Shown: positions 1-6,483, counted from the stretch's first letter. The stretch is DNA of 11,137 bases from Thermoanaerobacterales bacterium (GCA_012839145.1 DUNY01000230.1:1-11137), one strand, 5' to 3'. Notes: generated by a model from the letters alone, not told the origin. A program made the numbers and translations.

Positions 1-34
1 ACTCCTCATCATATTGCTGTCGAATTCTGGACAT
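1..34 (-). CDS. 5' end of a divergent gene (first 11 codons only), product unknown
   Basis: On the minus strand an ATG at 34-32 opens a frame that runs off the left edge of the window and reads MSRIRQQYDEE. A near-perfect ribosome binding site, AAAGGAGA (minus strand, 48-41), stands 6-7 bases upstream, the best reason to believe the gene. Eleven residues are too few to name a family. It is transcribed away from the phosphotransacylase-family gene at 122, so it may encode that gene's regulator, but this is only inferred from the divergent layout. The start codon lies inside the left copy of a repeated near-palindrome (see the operator entry), so a protein bound there would also affect this gene. 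The alternative is a chance SD/ATG pair. Confidence 0.5.
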   Translation of the reverse strand, partial: MSRIRQQYDEE

Positions 35-83
35 GATCATTCTCCTTTCAGTATATTATTATCTTATCATCATGTCCGGAATT
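23..83. promoter_or_regulatory. Paired near-palindromic operator-like sites in a divergent intergenic region
   Basis: Two arms of 15 bases, 23-37 and 69-83, are reverse complements of each other except for one position (AATTCTGGACATGAT against ATCATGTCCGGAATT). Each arm is itself close to a palindrome around TCCGGA, so the pair reads as two copies of an operator-like site with centres about 46 bases apart. The left copy covers the -35 region of the likely rightward promoter and the leftward start codon. The right copy sits just after the expected rightward transcription start. This suits a dimeric repressor, possibly with looping. A hairpin of a 15-bp stem and 31-base loop is the alternative reading, but no T-tract follows it. 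Confidence 0.5.
28..57 (+). promoter_or_regulatory. Likely sigma-A promoter of the phosphotransacylase gene
   Basis: TGGACA (28-33) is separated by 18 bases from TATATT (52-57); each hexamer matches five of six consensus bases. Transcription would begin near 64, giving a leader of about 58 bases before the start codon at 122. The -35 box lies within the left operator-like arm, and the start site falls just before the right arm. Confidence 0.45.
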
Positions 84-121
84 GTAACATAGACCCAAAA
101 AATAATAAGGGGAATACTAGC

Positions 122-1018
122 ATGATTAAAAGCATTGGTTCTATTATATCACATGTCAAAAGTGAAAATAAAAAAACTATAGCCGTAGCTGCTGCTGAAG
201 ATTATGATGTTGTAAGGATAGTCAGTGAATGTAATAAAATGGATCTGGCAGATTTTATATTGGTCGGTGATGAGGAGAAAATTATTAAAATTGCCAAAGA
301 AAACTATATAAAACTTGATTGTGAGATAATTAACATAAAAGAAAACTTTTTGGCCGCCAAAAAAGTAGTTGAGCTTACAAGACAAAAAAAAGCCAATGTT
401 ATCATGAAAGGTCTTTTACAATCCAGCCAATTTTTGAAAGCTGTATTGAATAAAGAAACCGGTCTTAATAAAGGAAAATTAATAAGCCAAATCTCAGTAT
501 ATGACAAAATCAATGGAGAGGGTTTACAATTACTAACAGATTGTGCGATTAGTATACAACCAACTCTGGAGGAGAAAAAACAAATAGTCGAGAATGCTGT
601 GGAATTTGCAAGAAAAATTGGCATAACCACACCGAGAGTAGCCATTTTATCGGCACTGGAAACTGTAAACCCTGCCATTTCTGATACCATCGATGCAGCG
701 GTACTGAGCAAAATGGCGGAGAGAGGACAGATAAAAAATGCTATTGTCGACGGTCCATTCGCTTTGGATAATGCAATTTGTATTGAAGCGGCAAAGCATA
801 AAAATATAAGTGGTAAAGTAGCAGGTAATGCTGATATACTTCTTGTTCCAAATTTGCAGGTAGGAAATGTTTTAACAAAAGCACTGGTGTTTTTTGCACG
901 GAGAAAAGTAGCGGCAGCCGTTATAGGAGCGGCGGCGCCAATTGTAATGACCTCCAGAACAGATACTATCGATAATAAAATACTTTCGATTGCCTTAGCT
1001 CTATATACTGCTGATTAA
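122..1018 (+). CDS. Phosphate butyryltransferase / phosphate acetyltransferase family protein
   Basis: A 298-residue cytoplasmic enzyme of the PTA/PTB family, which exchanges the CoA of an acyl-CoA for phosphate, giving acyl-phosphate that a kinase can use to make ATP. The length fits phosphotransbutyrylases (about 300) better than classical phosphotransacetylases (about 330). The C-terminal family signature is clear: VPNLQVGNVLTKAL followed by AAAVIGAAAPIVMTSRTD, the acyl-CoA/phosphate-binding part. The ATG at 122 was chosen because AAGGGG (107-112) stands 9 bases before it; the open frame continues upstream to position 14, but that stretch lies in the divergent regulatory region and is not expected to be coding. 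Usually ptb is followed by buk (butyrate kinase); here a terminator follows instead. It could serve butyryl-CoA, a branched-chain acyl-CoA or another acyl-CoA, so no gene symbol is given. Confidence 0.9.
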   Translation: MIKSIGSIISHVKSENKKTIAVAAAEDYDVVRIVSECNKMDLADFILVGDEEKIIKIAKENYIKLDCEIINIKENFLAAKKVVELTRQKKANVIMKGLLQSSQFLKAVLNKETGLNKGKLISQISVYDKINGEGLQLLTDCAISIQPTLEEKKQIVENAVEFARKIGITTPRVAILSALETVNPAISDTIDAAVLSKMAERGQIKNAIVDGPFALDNAICIEAAKHKNISGKVAGNADILLVPNLQVGNVLTKALVFFARRKVAAAVIGAAAPIVMTSRTDTIDNKILSIALALYTAD

Positions 1019-1067
1019 AACTGGGTCTTTACGGTTTTGTTTACCCATTGCTTTACCTATCCGATGG

Positions 1068-1090
1068 CCACCCCTTAAGGGGTGGTTATT
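1068..1090 (+). terminator. Rho-independent terminator after the phosphotransacylase gene
   Basis: CCACCCC (1068-1074) and GGGGTGG (1079-1085) pair around the tetraloop TTAA. The stem can be extended outward by two G-U pairs and a T-A pair. A short, imperfect T-rich tail (TTATTTCGTT) follows. It lies 50 bases after the stop codon and separates this gene from the antiporter gene. Confidence 0.75.
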
Positions 1091-1482
1091 TCGTTACAAC
1101 ATAATTATAAATCTTAAACAACGTGAAAACACTTGCTGTAACAAAAGATATTTATATTATACTTAAAATGTAGAAAATGTGAAAAGTGTAAGAAAAACTG
1201 TTTACTTTGTACCAAAAACCGGGGAAATTTACTCAAGATCATGAAGGAAGAACAATTATAGAAAGAAGTACATCCTAAAAAAGCATGTTAAAATCAGCTG
1301 TAAGCTAAAAATCAGCGTCTTTCCAAGTTTTGCACCTGATTACGGGAGGAGACTAAGTTGATTTTATGTTAAAATAAGAGGGTATCATCAATATTTCATA
1401 ATACTCATCATTCGGTAAATATCTAAATTGGTTATAATGACACCGAATACAGAAGATAACATTTGAGAGGAGACACCAAAAC
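1091..1482. other. Non-coding gap of about 390 bases before the antiporter gene
   Basis: AT-rich and without a credible complete gene on either strand. It holds one short open stretch without a start codon (1142-1261) that would encode five cysteines spaced CX2CX2CX3CX2C (codons at 1169-1210), a possible scrap of a zinc-ribbon protein such as a transposase. A possible promoter lies at its right end. I looked for known riboswitch cores (lysine, SAM, guanidine, T-box) and recognised none, so a long structured leader remains possible but unsupported. Confidence 0.6.
1411..1438 (+). promoter_or_regulatory. Possible sigma-A promoter of the antiporter gene
   Basis: A perfect -10 box TATAAT (1433-1438) lies 45 bases before the start codon. 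The matching -35 position (TTCGGT, 1411-1416, 16-base spacer) is poor, so the promoter may need an activator. The leader would be only about 38 bases and contain the ribosome binding site. Confidence 0.4.
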
Positions 1483-2877
1483 ATGTTTAATAATGGCCAA
1501 AAAAGGAAACCAACTACAGGAGAAGCTATTACAGCTTTAATGTTAGTTATAGCAGTTATATTGATTTCTATTAAAACTGCTCTTGTTCTGGAGACGGCAT
1601 TGGTGTTTGGAGCTACGGCAGCTGCTCTTGTAGCCCTTTATTTAGGTTGTTCTTGGGAAGATATTGAAAAAGGCATGCTTGACGGAATGAGGAATGGTCT
1701 AGGTGCTTGCATAATCTTGATTGTAATTGGTATGGTTGTAGGCACATGGATTTTAGGTGGCACTATTCAAACCATGATTTATTATGGATTAAAGCTGCTT
1801 ACACCACAGATATTTGTACCTGTTGCATTTTTGTTGTGTTCATTAACTTCTGTGCTAATAGGCAGTTCTTTTGGCACTATTGCGACTATGGGCATAGTTC
1901 TTATGGGGGTTGCCGAAGGCCTGGGCATTCCAAGGGCTATAACAGCGGGAGCTATAGTTGCTGGCGCCATGTTTGGAGACAAAGTTTCACCTCTGTCTGA
2001 CTCTACTAATCTTACCGCTGCCATGACAGGGACCAAGCTGTTTGACCATGTTCGATCAATGCTATATGTATCAGGCCCGGGCATGATAATTAGTCTTATT
2101 ATATACAGTTTTGTGGGCCGAAACTATGCCGCAGTAGAAAATGTAAACTTAGGAACTGTTGATAGTATTTTATCAACCCTGAGCAGTAATTTTAATCTTT
2201 CACTTGTGACTCTAGTTCCACCAGCAATAGTAATCACCCTTTCAGTATTAAAGGTACCTGCCATTGCTGCACTGATGATAAGTTTTGTATCGGCGGGCAT
2301 TTCTTCGATATTTACTCAAGGGGCCAGCCTTGCAGGTATAATCGAGGTAGGAGCCAATGGATTTGTTTCTAACACTGGTCATGAGCTCATAGATAAGCTT
2401 CTTACACAAGGTGGGGTAAACTCCATGATGAGTACTGTTGCCATAATTATGGCAGGGACCGCAATGGGAGGAATATTGGAGAAGTGTGGGATATTGCAAG
2501 TATTACTTGAAACCCTTATGAAATATATAAAGAAGCCCAGAGATTTAATCTTAGCTTCTCTTGCTAGTGCCTATATAATGCTGCTTGCAACAGGAGAAAT
2601 GATGGTATCAATTATAGTTCCCGGTAGAACCTTGGAACCGGCATTTCGGGAGATGAAGATACACACCAGTGTTCTTTCGAGAACTCTTGAAACCGGTGCC
2701 ACTCTAATGTGTGGAGCCCTGCCGTGGGGAGTTGCATCAGTATATGCACAAAATGTTCTCGGTGTGGGATTGGAATACATTCCATATTGTTATTTGCCTT
2801 TTATCGCTCCGATTATGGTTATAATATATGCTTTTATCGGTTTTGCAACATTCCCGGCTGAATCAGAAGAAAGTTAA
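1483..2877 (+). CDS. Na+/H+ antiporter, NhaC family
   Basis: A 464-residue integral membrane protein, the usual length for NhaC-type secondary antiporters, which extrude Na+ in exchange for H+; relatives exchange organic acids (MleN, malate/lactate). The sequence is almost wholly hydrophobic, with about 11-12 likely membrane spans, first near residues 15-32 and last near 440-458. The family hallmark FGDKVSPLSDSTNL lies at residues 164-177, in the conserved core expected to carry ion-binding residues. AGGAG (1468-1472) stands 10 bases before the ATG. The next gene begins without a gap, so the two are probably one transcription unit and the antiporter may move a metabolite handled by the aminotransferase. 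That link is inferred from position only; simple Na+/pH homeostasis is equally possible. Confidence 0.88.
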   Translation: MFNNGQKRKPTTGEAITALMLVIAVILISIKTALVLETALVFGATAAALVALYLGCSWEDIEKGMLDGMRNGLGACIILIVIGMVVGTWILGGTIQTMIYYGLKLLTPQIFVPVAFLLCSLTSVLIGSSFGTIATMGIVLMGVAEGLGIPRAITAGAIVAGAMFGDKVSPLSDSTNLTAAMTGTKLFDHVRSMLYVSGPGMIISLIIYSFVGRNYAAVENVNLGTVDSILSTLSSNFNLSLVTLVPPAIVITLSVLKVPAIAALMISFVSAGISSIFTQGASLAGIIEVGANGFVSNTGHELIDKLLTQGGVNSMMSTVAIIMAGTAMGGILEKCGILQVLLETLMKYIKKPRDLILASLASAYIMLLATGEMMVSIIVPGRTLEPAFREMKIHTSVLSRTLETGATLMCGALPWGVASVYAQNVLGVGLEYIPYCYLPFIAPIMVIIYAFIGFATFPAESEES

Positions 2878-4021
2878 AATAAAGGGGACGATATCCATCA
2901 ACAAGATTATACGAAAAATCAGACCGGTTTTACATGACTTTAAACCCAAATCCTATACAAAAGATCCATGGGAGAAATTAATCGAATACAACATAAAAAA
3001 AGAGGATGTTATAGACTGTTCTTTGGGTGTTAACCCTTATGGTTGTTCAACACTGGCGGAAAAAGCCACAAAAAATGTTGACTGGAACGGTATGTCTAAA
3101 TATCCTGATACTTCCTATAGTTCAATAAAAAAAGCCATTGTCAACTTTTGGTCGGATACAGCTGAATTAAAGGAAGAAGAAATCTTTTTGGGAGCAGGTT
3201 CTGTCAATGTTTTAGTCAAGTTGAATAGGTTGTTTATACAAAGCGGAAGTAAAGTGCTTGGCTATTGTCCCCAGTTTTCTGAATATGAAAACTTAGTAAA
3301 AATCCATGGGGGAGTTTATGATTTTATTAGTTTGAGGGAAGAAGAAAATTATAAGTTCCCCTACAAAAGATTCCTCAATGCTATTGACGAATCCTATAAT
3401 GTGATTTATATTGATAACCCCAACAATCCTACCGGTCAAGTTATAGACATTTCGATTATTGATGAAATAGCCAAAAAAGCGGCTAATTACGGCATACCCG
3501 TTATTTTAGACGAGGCCTATGGAGATTATATGAATGCCTCTAATTCGGCTATAAGTATTTGTGAAAAATATGATAATCTGCTGATAGTGCGCTCTTTTTC
3601 AAAAGGTCTGGGGCTTGCTAATATAAGGCTGGGGTACCTTATTGTTAAAGGCTGCTTTAAAGAATATTACAATACTGTAAATATACCGCCCTTCGCCTTT
3701 CCTGACATTATGAGCGGAATAATAATAGAAACATTAAATGACAGTGAATTCATATTACAGTGCAGAAAAAAAATAAAGAAAAACAAAGCAGAGCTTGTCT
3801 CTATATGCAAAGAAAAATTCACGATAGCTGAAACTGGCCTTGAAGTTCCAATACTTACCCTTGGATGCAAAGATAAGGGAAACTTGTATAATTACTTTTT
3901 AAAAAATGGCATCATAACCGCTCCAGGTGAGGAGTTTACTAATCTAGATGAAAATTATGTGCGGCTTCGCATCCCTTCTGATATAAAAGACCTTCTGGGA
4001 AGAGTAGAGAAAATGGATTAA
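2828..4021 (+). CDS. PLP-dependent aminotransferase, class I/II (HisC/CobD-like); start uncertain
   Basis: A fold-type I pyridoxal-phosphate enzyme resembling histidinol-phosphate aminotransferase and threonine-phosphate decarboxylase. Counting from the ATG at 2828: substrate-side NP at 69-70, LGAGS at 121-125 (cofactor phosphate region), NPNNPTGQ at 197-204, DEAYGDY at 228-234 (Asp bound to the pyridine nitrogen), SFSKGLG with Schiff-base Lys259, Arg267, and a C-terminal PGEEF...VRLRIP segment with the carboxylate-binding Arg. All catalytic residues are present. The start is a problem: the only ATG before the domain (2828) lies 50 bases inside the antiporter gene with no ribosome binding site, while a good AAAGGGG (2881-2887) is followed only by ATA, ATC and ATT codons in frame. 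The true protein may therefore begin at 2897 or 2906. No histidine or cobalamin genes are nearby, so the substrate is unknown. Confidence 0.85.
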   Translation: MLLSVLQHSRLNQKKVKIKGTISINKIIRKIRPVLHDFKPKSYTKDPWEKLIEYNIKKEDVIDCSLGVNPYGCSTLAEKATKNVDWNGMSKYPDTSYSSIKKAIVNFWSDTAELKEEEIFLGAGSVNVLVKLNRLFIQSGSKVLGYCPQFSEYENLVKIHGGVYDFISLREEENYKFPYKRFLNAIDESYNVIYIDNPNNPTGQVIDISIIDEIAKKAANYGIPVILDEAYGDYMNASNSAISICEKYDNLLIVRSFSKGLGLANIRLGYLIVKGCFKEYYNTVNIPPFAFPDIMSGIIIETLNDSEFILQCRKKIKKNKAELVSICKEKFTIAETGLEVPILTLGCKDKGNLYNYFLKNGIITAPGEEFTNLDENYVRLRIPSDIKDLLGRVEKMD

Positions 4022-4062
4022 TATAATAGAAATTAATATTAACATCAATGTAAGTACAAGCT

Positions 4063-4100
4063 AAGACACATTTTCATATAAAGGAATTTGTGTCTTTTTT
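4063..4100 (+). terminator. Rho-independent terminator after the aminotransferase gene
   Basis: AAGACACA (4063-4070) pairs with TGTGTCTT (4089-4096) around a 19-base loop, and the T-run continues to 4100. It lies 41 bases after the aminotransferase stop and just before the next gene, so the hydrolase gene is either expressed by read-through or from its own unseen promoter. Confidence 0.6.
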
Positions 4101-4150
4101 ATCGAACTTATCAATAAATGATAACGGCCGAAAAGGGAGTGGGTCTCATA

Positions 4151-4789
4151 ATGAAAGTACAAAAAGTAAAAAACAGGGGATATTTATTTACATTTTACAA
4201 CTCTCCTGACTGGGATCTTAATATCCATCTTATAATGGGTAAAAAACATAATTTCCTTATCGATACAGGTTTAGGATCATTGTGCATGGCTCCTATAATT
4301 GAGAACATAGATAACAGTAAGCCGATAATCGTAATCAACACACATTATCACTGGGATCATATTTGGGGAAATGGTGTTTTCAAGGATTCGATTATTATTT
4401 CCCATAAACTTTGCAGAGAAATCATTGACTCTAAATGGGATGATATGCTTAATAAAAATAAACACTACAGCTATGGGGATGTTGAAAAAGCTCTTCCCAA
4501 TCTAGTTTTCGAAAAAGAACTGTATTTTCCGGAGGATAAAATACGCATTATATATACTCCAGGCCATACCATAGATTGCATAAGTGTTGTCGATGAAGAA
4601 GAAAAAGTTATTAATGTGGGTGATAACATAGGAGACACGATTGATGGAATTGTCCCTGATGTTTGTGAAAAAGAACTATACGTAGACACACTTTTAAAAT
4701 ATAAGGAAATAGACTTTAACACATGTATTTCTGGGCATAATGTGGTGTTGGGTAAAGAAATAATTGAAAAAATAATAAAGATCCTATAA
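4151..4789 (+). CDS. Metallo-beta-lactamase-fold hydrolase
   Basis: A 212-residue cytoplasmic protein of the MBL-fold superfamily, a binuclear zinc or iron hydrolase group that includes glyoxalase II, lactonases, phosphodiesterases and others. The metal ligands are complete: HYHWDH (His65, His67, Asp69, His70), TPGHT (His139), VGDNIGD (Asp158) and SGH (His196). There is no signal peptide. The ATG at 4151 was chosen because AAGGGAG (4133-4139) precedes it by 11 bases; an in-frame ATG at 4118 would add 11 residues but has no ribosome binding site and would put the 4151 site inside coding sequence. It follows the antiporter and aminotransferase genes across a terminator. The substrate cannot be read from the sequence; the short length and lack of extra domains argue against RNase J or flavodiiron proteins. 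Confidence 0.85.
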   Translation: MKVQKVKNRGYLFTFYNSPDWDLNIHLIMGKKHNFLIDTGLGSLCMAPIIENIDNSKPIIVINTHYHWDHIWGNGVFKDSIIISHKLCREIIDSKWDDMLNKNKHYSYGDVEKALPNLVFEKELYFPEDKIRIIYTPGHTIDCISVVDEEEKVINVGDNIGDTIDGIVPDVCEKELYVDTLLKYKEIDFNTCISGHNVVLGKEIIEKIIKIL

Positions 4790-4827
4790 CTATCATGATA
4801 ATCTAGTTGGTATAATTTACAGCAGCC

Positions 4828-4862
4828 TATGATTTTATATATCATAAAAGTTTTTTGTTTTT
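4828..4862 (+). terminator. Weak terminator-like hairpin after the MBL-fold gene
   Basis: TATGAT (4828-4833) pairs with ATCATA (4841-4846) around a 7-base loop and is followed, after AAAG, by a long T-run interrupted by one G. The stem is only six AT-rich pairs, so the signal is weak. It overlaps the 3' end of a minus-strand coding remnant. Confidence 0.35.
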
Positions 4863-4984
4863 TCGCGGGCTTTGTTAACAGCGTTTTCTAAAAAGGCTTC
4901 CACATCTTCCCTCACAACATAAAGCCTATCTGCTGCTATAGTGGAAAATCCGTAATTCCAAGGAAAGCGAATATTGCCCTTAGG
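4835..4984 (-). pseudogene. C-terminal remnant of an unrecognised protein
   Basis: On the minus strand a frame opens right after a stop and runs 49 codons to TAA at 4837-4835. It starts KGNIRFPWNYGFSTIAADR and continues with LYVVREDVEAFLENAV and a lysine-rich tail ending FYDI. The composition and the amphipathic helix-like end look like real protein rather than a random frame, but there is no start codon, no ribosome binding site and no upstream continuation in any frame, so this is read as the last part of a gene whose 5' portion has been lost. I do not recognise the family. It lies back to back with a deleted dipeptidase gene, which suggests a shared deletion event or general decay here. 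Confidence 0.5.
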
Positions 4985-5095
4985 TTAATGTAAATGAAGG
5001 AAAAAGCTTATCCGGTGTAGATAATAATATGTGATAGACTTGAAATGTAAAGATTTTATGGTGAATAAATGCTTGTCAAACTGGAGGGTATGTGA

Positions 5096-5459
5096 ATGGG
5101 TGGTAAAGTACAGGAGCACATAAAAAACATACATAAAAACTTTACCATAATAGATGCTCATCTTGATCTTCTTTTCGATGTTGAAAAAAAGAGAAAAAAG
5201 AGGCAAAAGAAGGTAATCAAGGCAGAATACCGGAATAGAGCATGTAGGTTTGGGCTTTGATTTTTGTGACAAAATATTCAGGGATCAATCCCAGGACAAA
5301 GATAAAAAACAAGATGGCCCCTATGATGTAATTCAAGGCCATCAAAATATACATCTCCTTACAAAAGAGCTTATAATGAGGGGATACAATGATCACGAAT
5401 TAAAACTTGTTTACGGAGAAAATTTTATGAGGGTTTATAAAAATATTTTAAAGCAATAA
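5096..5459 (+). pseudogene. M19 (renal-type) dipeptidase with large internal deletion
   Basis: Two ends of a membrane-dipeptidase-family gene are joined in different frames. The N-terminal piece (5096 to about 5230) has a good start, GGAGGG (5083-5088) 7 bases before ATG, and carries FTIIDAHLDLLFDV, the metal-binding HxD motif of family M19, then KKVIKAEY. About position 5229 the coding frame changes: the +1-shifted frame reads GIEHVGLGFDFCDKIF, the C-terminal family block with its conserved Asp, then YDVIQGHQNIHLLTKELIM to a TAA at 5457-5459. Only about 120 residues remain of the usual 300 or more. The middle, with the bridging Glu and the metal-binding His residues, is gone, so it cannot be an active peptidase. 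Intact relatives cleave dipeptides. Reading from the start ATG gives a 47-residue peptide ending at a TGA at 5258-5260. Confidence 0.8.
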
Positions 5460-5460
5460 C

Positions 5461-5979
5461 TCACGTATCGGAGCCGGATGGTTTATCCTCTTCCTTCATA
5501 GGATAAATACCAATGTTAACCAACAGTGCTATTATGATTCCTATAAAGGTATCCATCATCCTGTCTAAGGCATATAGAAAAGGTGGTTTTTCGCTAACTC
5601 CAATTACGATAGCAAGAAACACTATACTGGATATGACTGATGCATCGCTTTTGTTAAAGAGATTACACAAATATATCACAATTAGAATGCCCAATCCTCC
5701 TATTACGGATTGGGTGGTCAATAATGCTAAATTGTTTTTTAAAAGCAAAAAGCCCAAACCCACTATACCTCCAAGAAGTGTGCCTATGAGCCTATCCACC
5801 CCTATTTTGTAAGAATAATGCACCGTTTCTTTCATACAAATAATGGCAGCAGAGCAGGCAAACAGCGGATTGGGTCTTCCGATGAGTTCAAAAAGCAGTA
5901 TACAAAAAAACACGGAAAGAGCGGTTTTCTTATTCCTAAGTCCTGGTTTAGGCAATTTAATTTTATCCATTAATGGCAT
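5461..5979 (-). CDS. Aromatic acid exporter (ArAE/FUSC)-like membrane protein
   Basis: A 172-residue inner-membrane protein resembling the N-terminal membrane half of ArAE_1/FUSC-family proteins (YqjA-like in Bacillus). Four to five hydrophobic spans are visible: about residues 21-36 (ALSVFFCILLFELIG), 37-50, 64-80 (GTLLGGIVGLGFLLL), 88-106 and a last pair covering about 113-155. The KETVHYSYKIGVDRLIGTLLGG stretch is the family-like loop and helix. The usual cytoplasmic C-terminal domain of larger members is absent. The ATG at 5979 was chosen because GAGGTGA (minus strand, 5994-5988) precedes it by 8 bases; a GTG at 6021 would add 14 residues with a poorer site. Function in the family is mostly predicted efflux or envelope stress relief; substrate unknown. 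Its stop lies one base from the stop of the convergent dipeptidase remnant, and no terminator is visible between them. Confidence 0.75.
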   Translation of the reverse strand: MPLMDKIKLPKPGLRNKKTALSVFFCILLFELIGRPNPLFACSAAIICMKETVHYSYKIGVDRLIGTLLGGIVGLGFLLLKNNLALLTTQSVIGGLGILIVIYLCNLFNKSDASVISSIVFLAIVIGVSEKPPFLYALDRMMDTFIGIIIALLVNIGIYPMKEEDKPSGSDT

Positions 5980-6320
5980 GAAATTGGTCACCTCGCGAAA
6001 CAAATGATATTTTTGGGACACATGCCTTGTCCCTTGCGTTCAGAGCGGAAATAGCCACGTCTAATAGTATATGCTAAGCCCCAATGGTAATGTCTGATAC
6101 TATTTTATTGATTAGTATTGATAAGCCATTAACAATCCTCCAATCGAAAATCCGGTCAAAGGGAAAATTTTTTTTTAAAAATATCTACTTAAACAATTGG
6201 CTCTAATTATATCATTGATAAATTAGTTTACCAGTCCTGTTAAATTTATTTTATCATTTTCCATTATATTATTTAAGTCTTTTTCATTTTTAACCTAAAG
6301 ACAAGAAGATGTTTTATACG

Positions 6321-6474
6321 GCTGACGACAGAGTGTGTGAAAAGTCACAGTATTAAAGATGGTCAATATTGTCATCCGAGCGAACCAAAGGAGCTAAGAC
6401 TCTTTGACTCTTTACTGCGTTCAGAGTGACATAAAACATGAATTGACGGGCTTTCACACAGTCTAACGACCCCT
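6321..6474. repeat. MITE-like structured intergenic repeat
   Basis: Outer arms of 17 bases (6326-6342 and 6452-6468) pair at 14 positions, with a perfect nine-base core TGTGTGAAA/TTTCACACA. Inside, TGTCATCCGAGCG (6370-6382) is approximately the inverse of CGTTCAGAGTGACA (6418-6431), allowing one bulge and G-U pairs. The inner pair, of the general form TGTCAYYCTGAGCG...CGTTCAGAGTGACA, resembles a repeat type I recall from intergenic regions of many Firmicutes genomes; that is memory, not a search. It carries no open reading frame, so any movement would depend on an enzyme encoded elsewhere. Confidence 0.6.
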
Positions 6475-6483
6475 TGTGTGATA

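Noticed and set aside
14..121. 36-residue N-terminal extension of the phosphotransacylase
   Set aside because: The frame is open but has no ribosome binding site, overlaps the promoter and operator-like sites, and family members begin near the ATG at 122.
1091..1482. Riboswitch upstream of the NhaC antiporter gene
   Set aside because: NhaC-family genes are sometimes riboswitch-controlled, but I could not match lysine, SAM, guanidine or T-box core motifs, and the best promoter leaves a leader too short for one.
4118..4150. Longer N-terminus for the MBL-fold protein
   Set aside because: The ATG at 4118 has no ribosome binding site, and the good one at 4133-4139 serves the ATG at 4151.
5250..5459. 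A separate small protein of 69 residues starting at TTG 5250
   Set aside because: Its sequence is the C-terminal block of an M19 dipeptidase, similarity continues upstream of the TTG, and no ribosome binding site precedes it.
5513..5812. Plus-strand frame of 99 codons opposite the ArAE-like gene
   Set aside because: It is the antisense shadow of a convincing membrane protein and has no ribosome binding site or recognisable motifs.
5980..6021. GTG start for the ArAE-like protein
   Set aside because: A much better ribosome binding site (GAGGTGA) lies inside this stretch, 8 bases before the ATG at 5979.
6326..6468. Rho-independent terminator within the repeat element
   Set aside because: The arms are too far apart, no T-run follows, and no upstream gene on that strand needs it.
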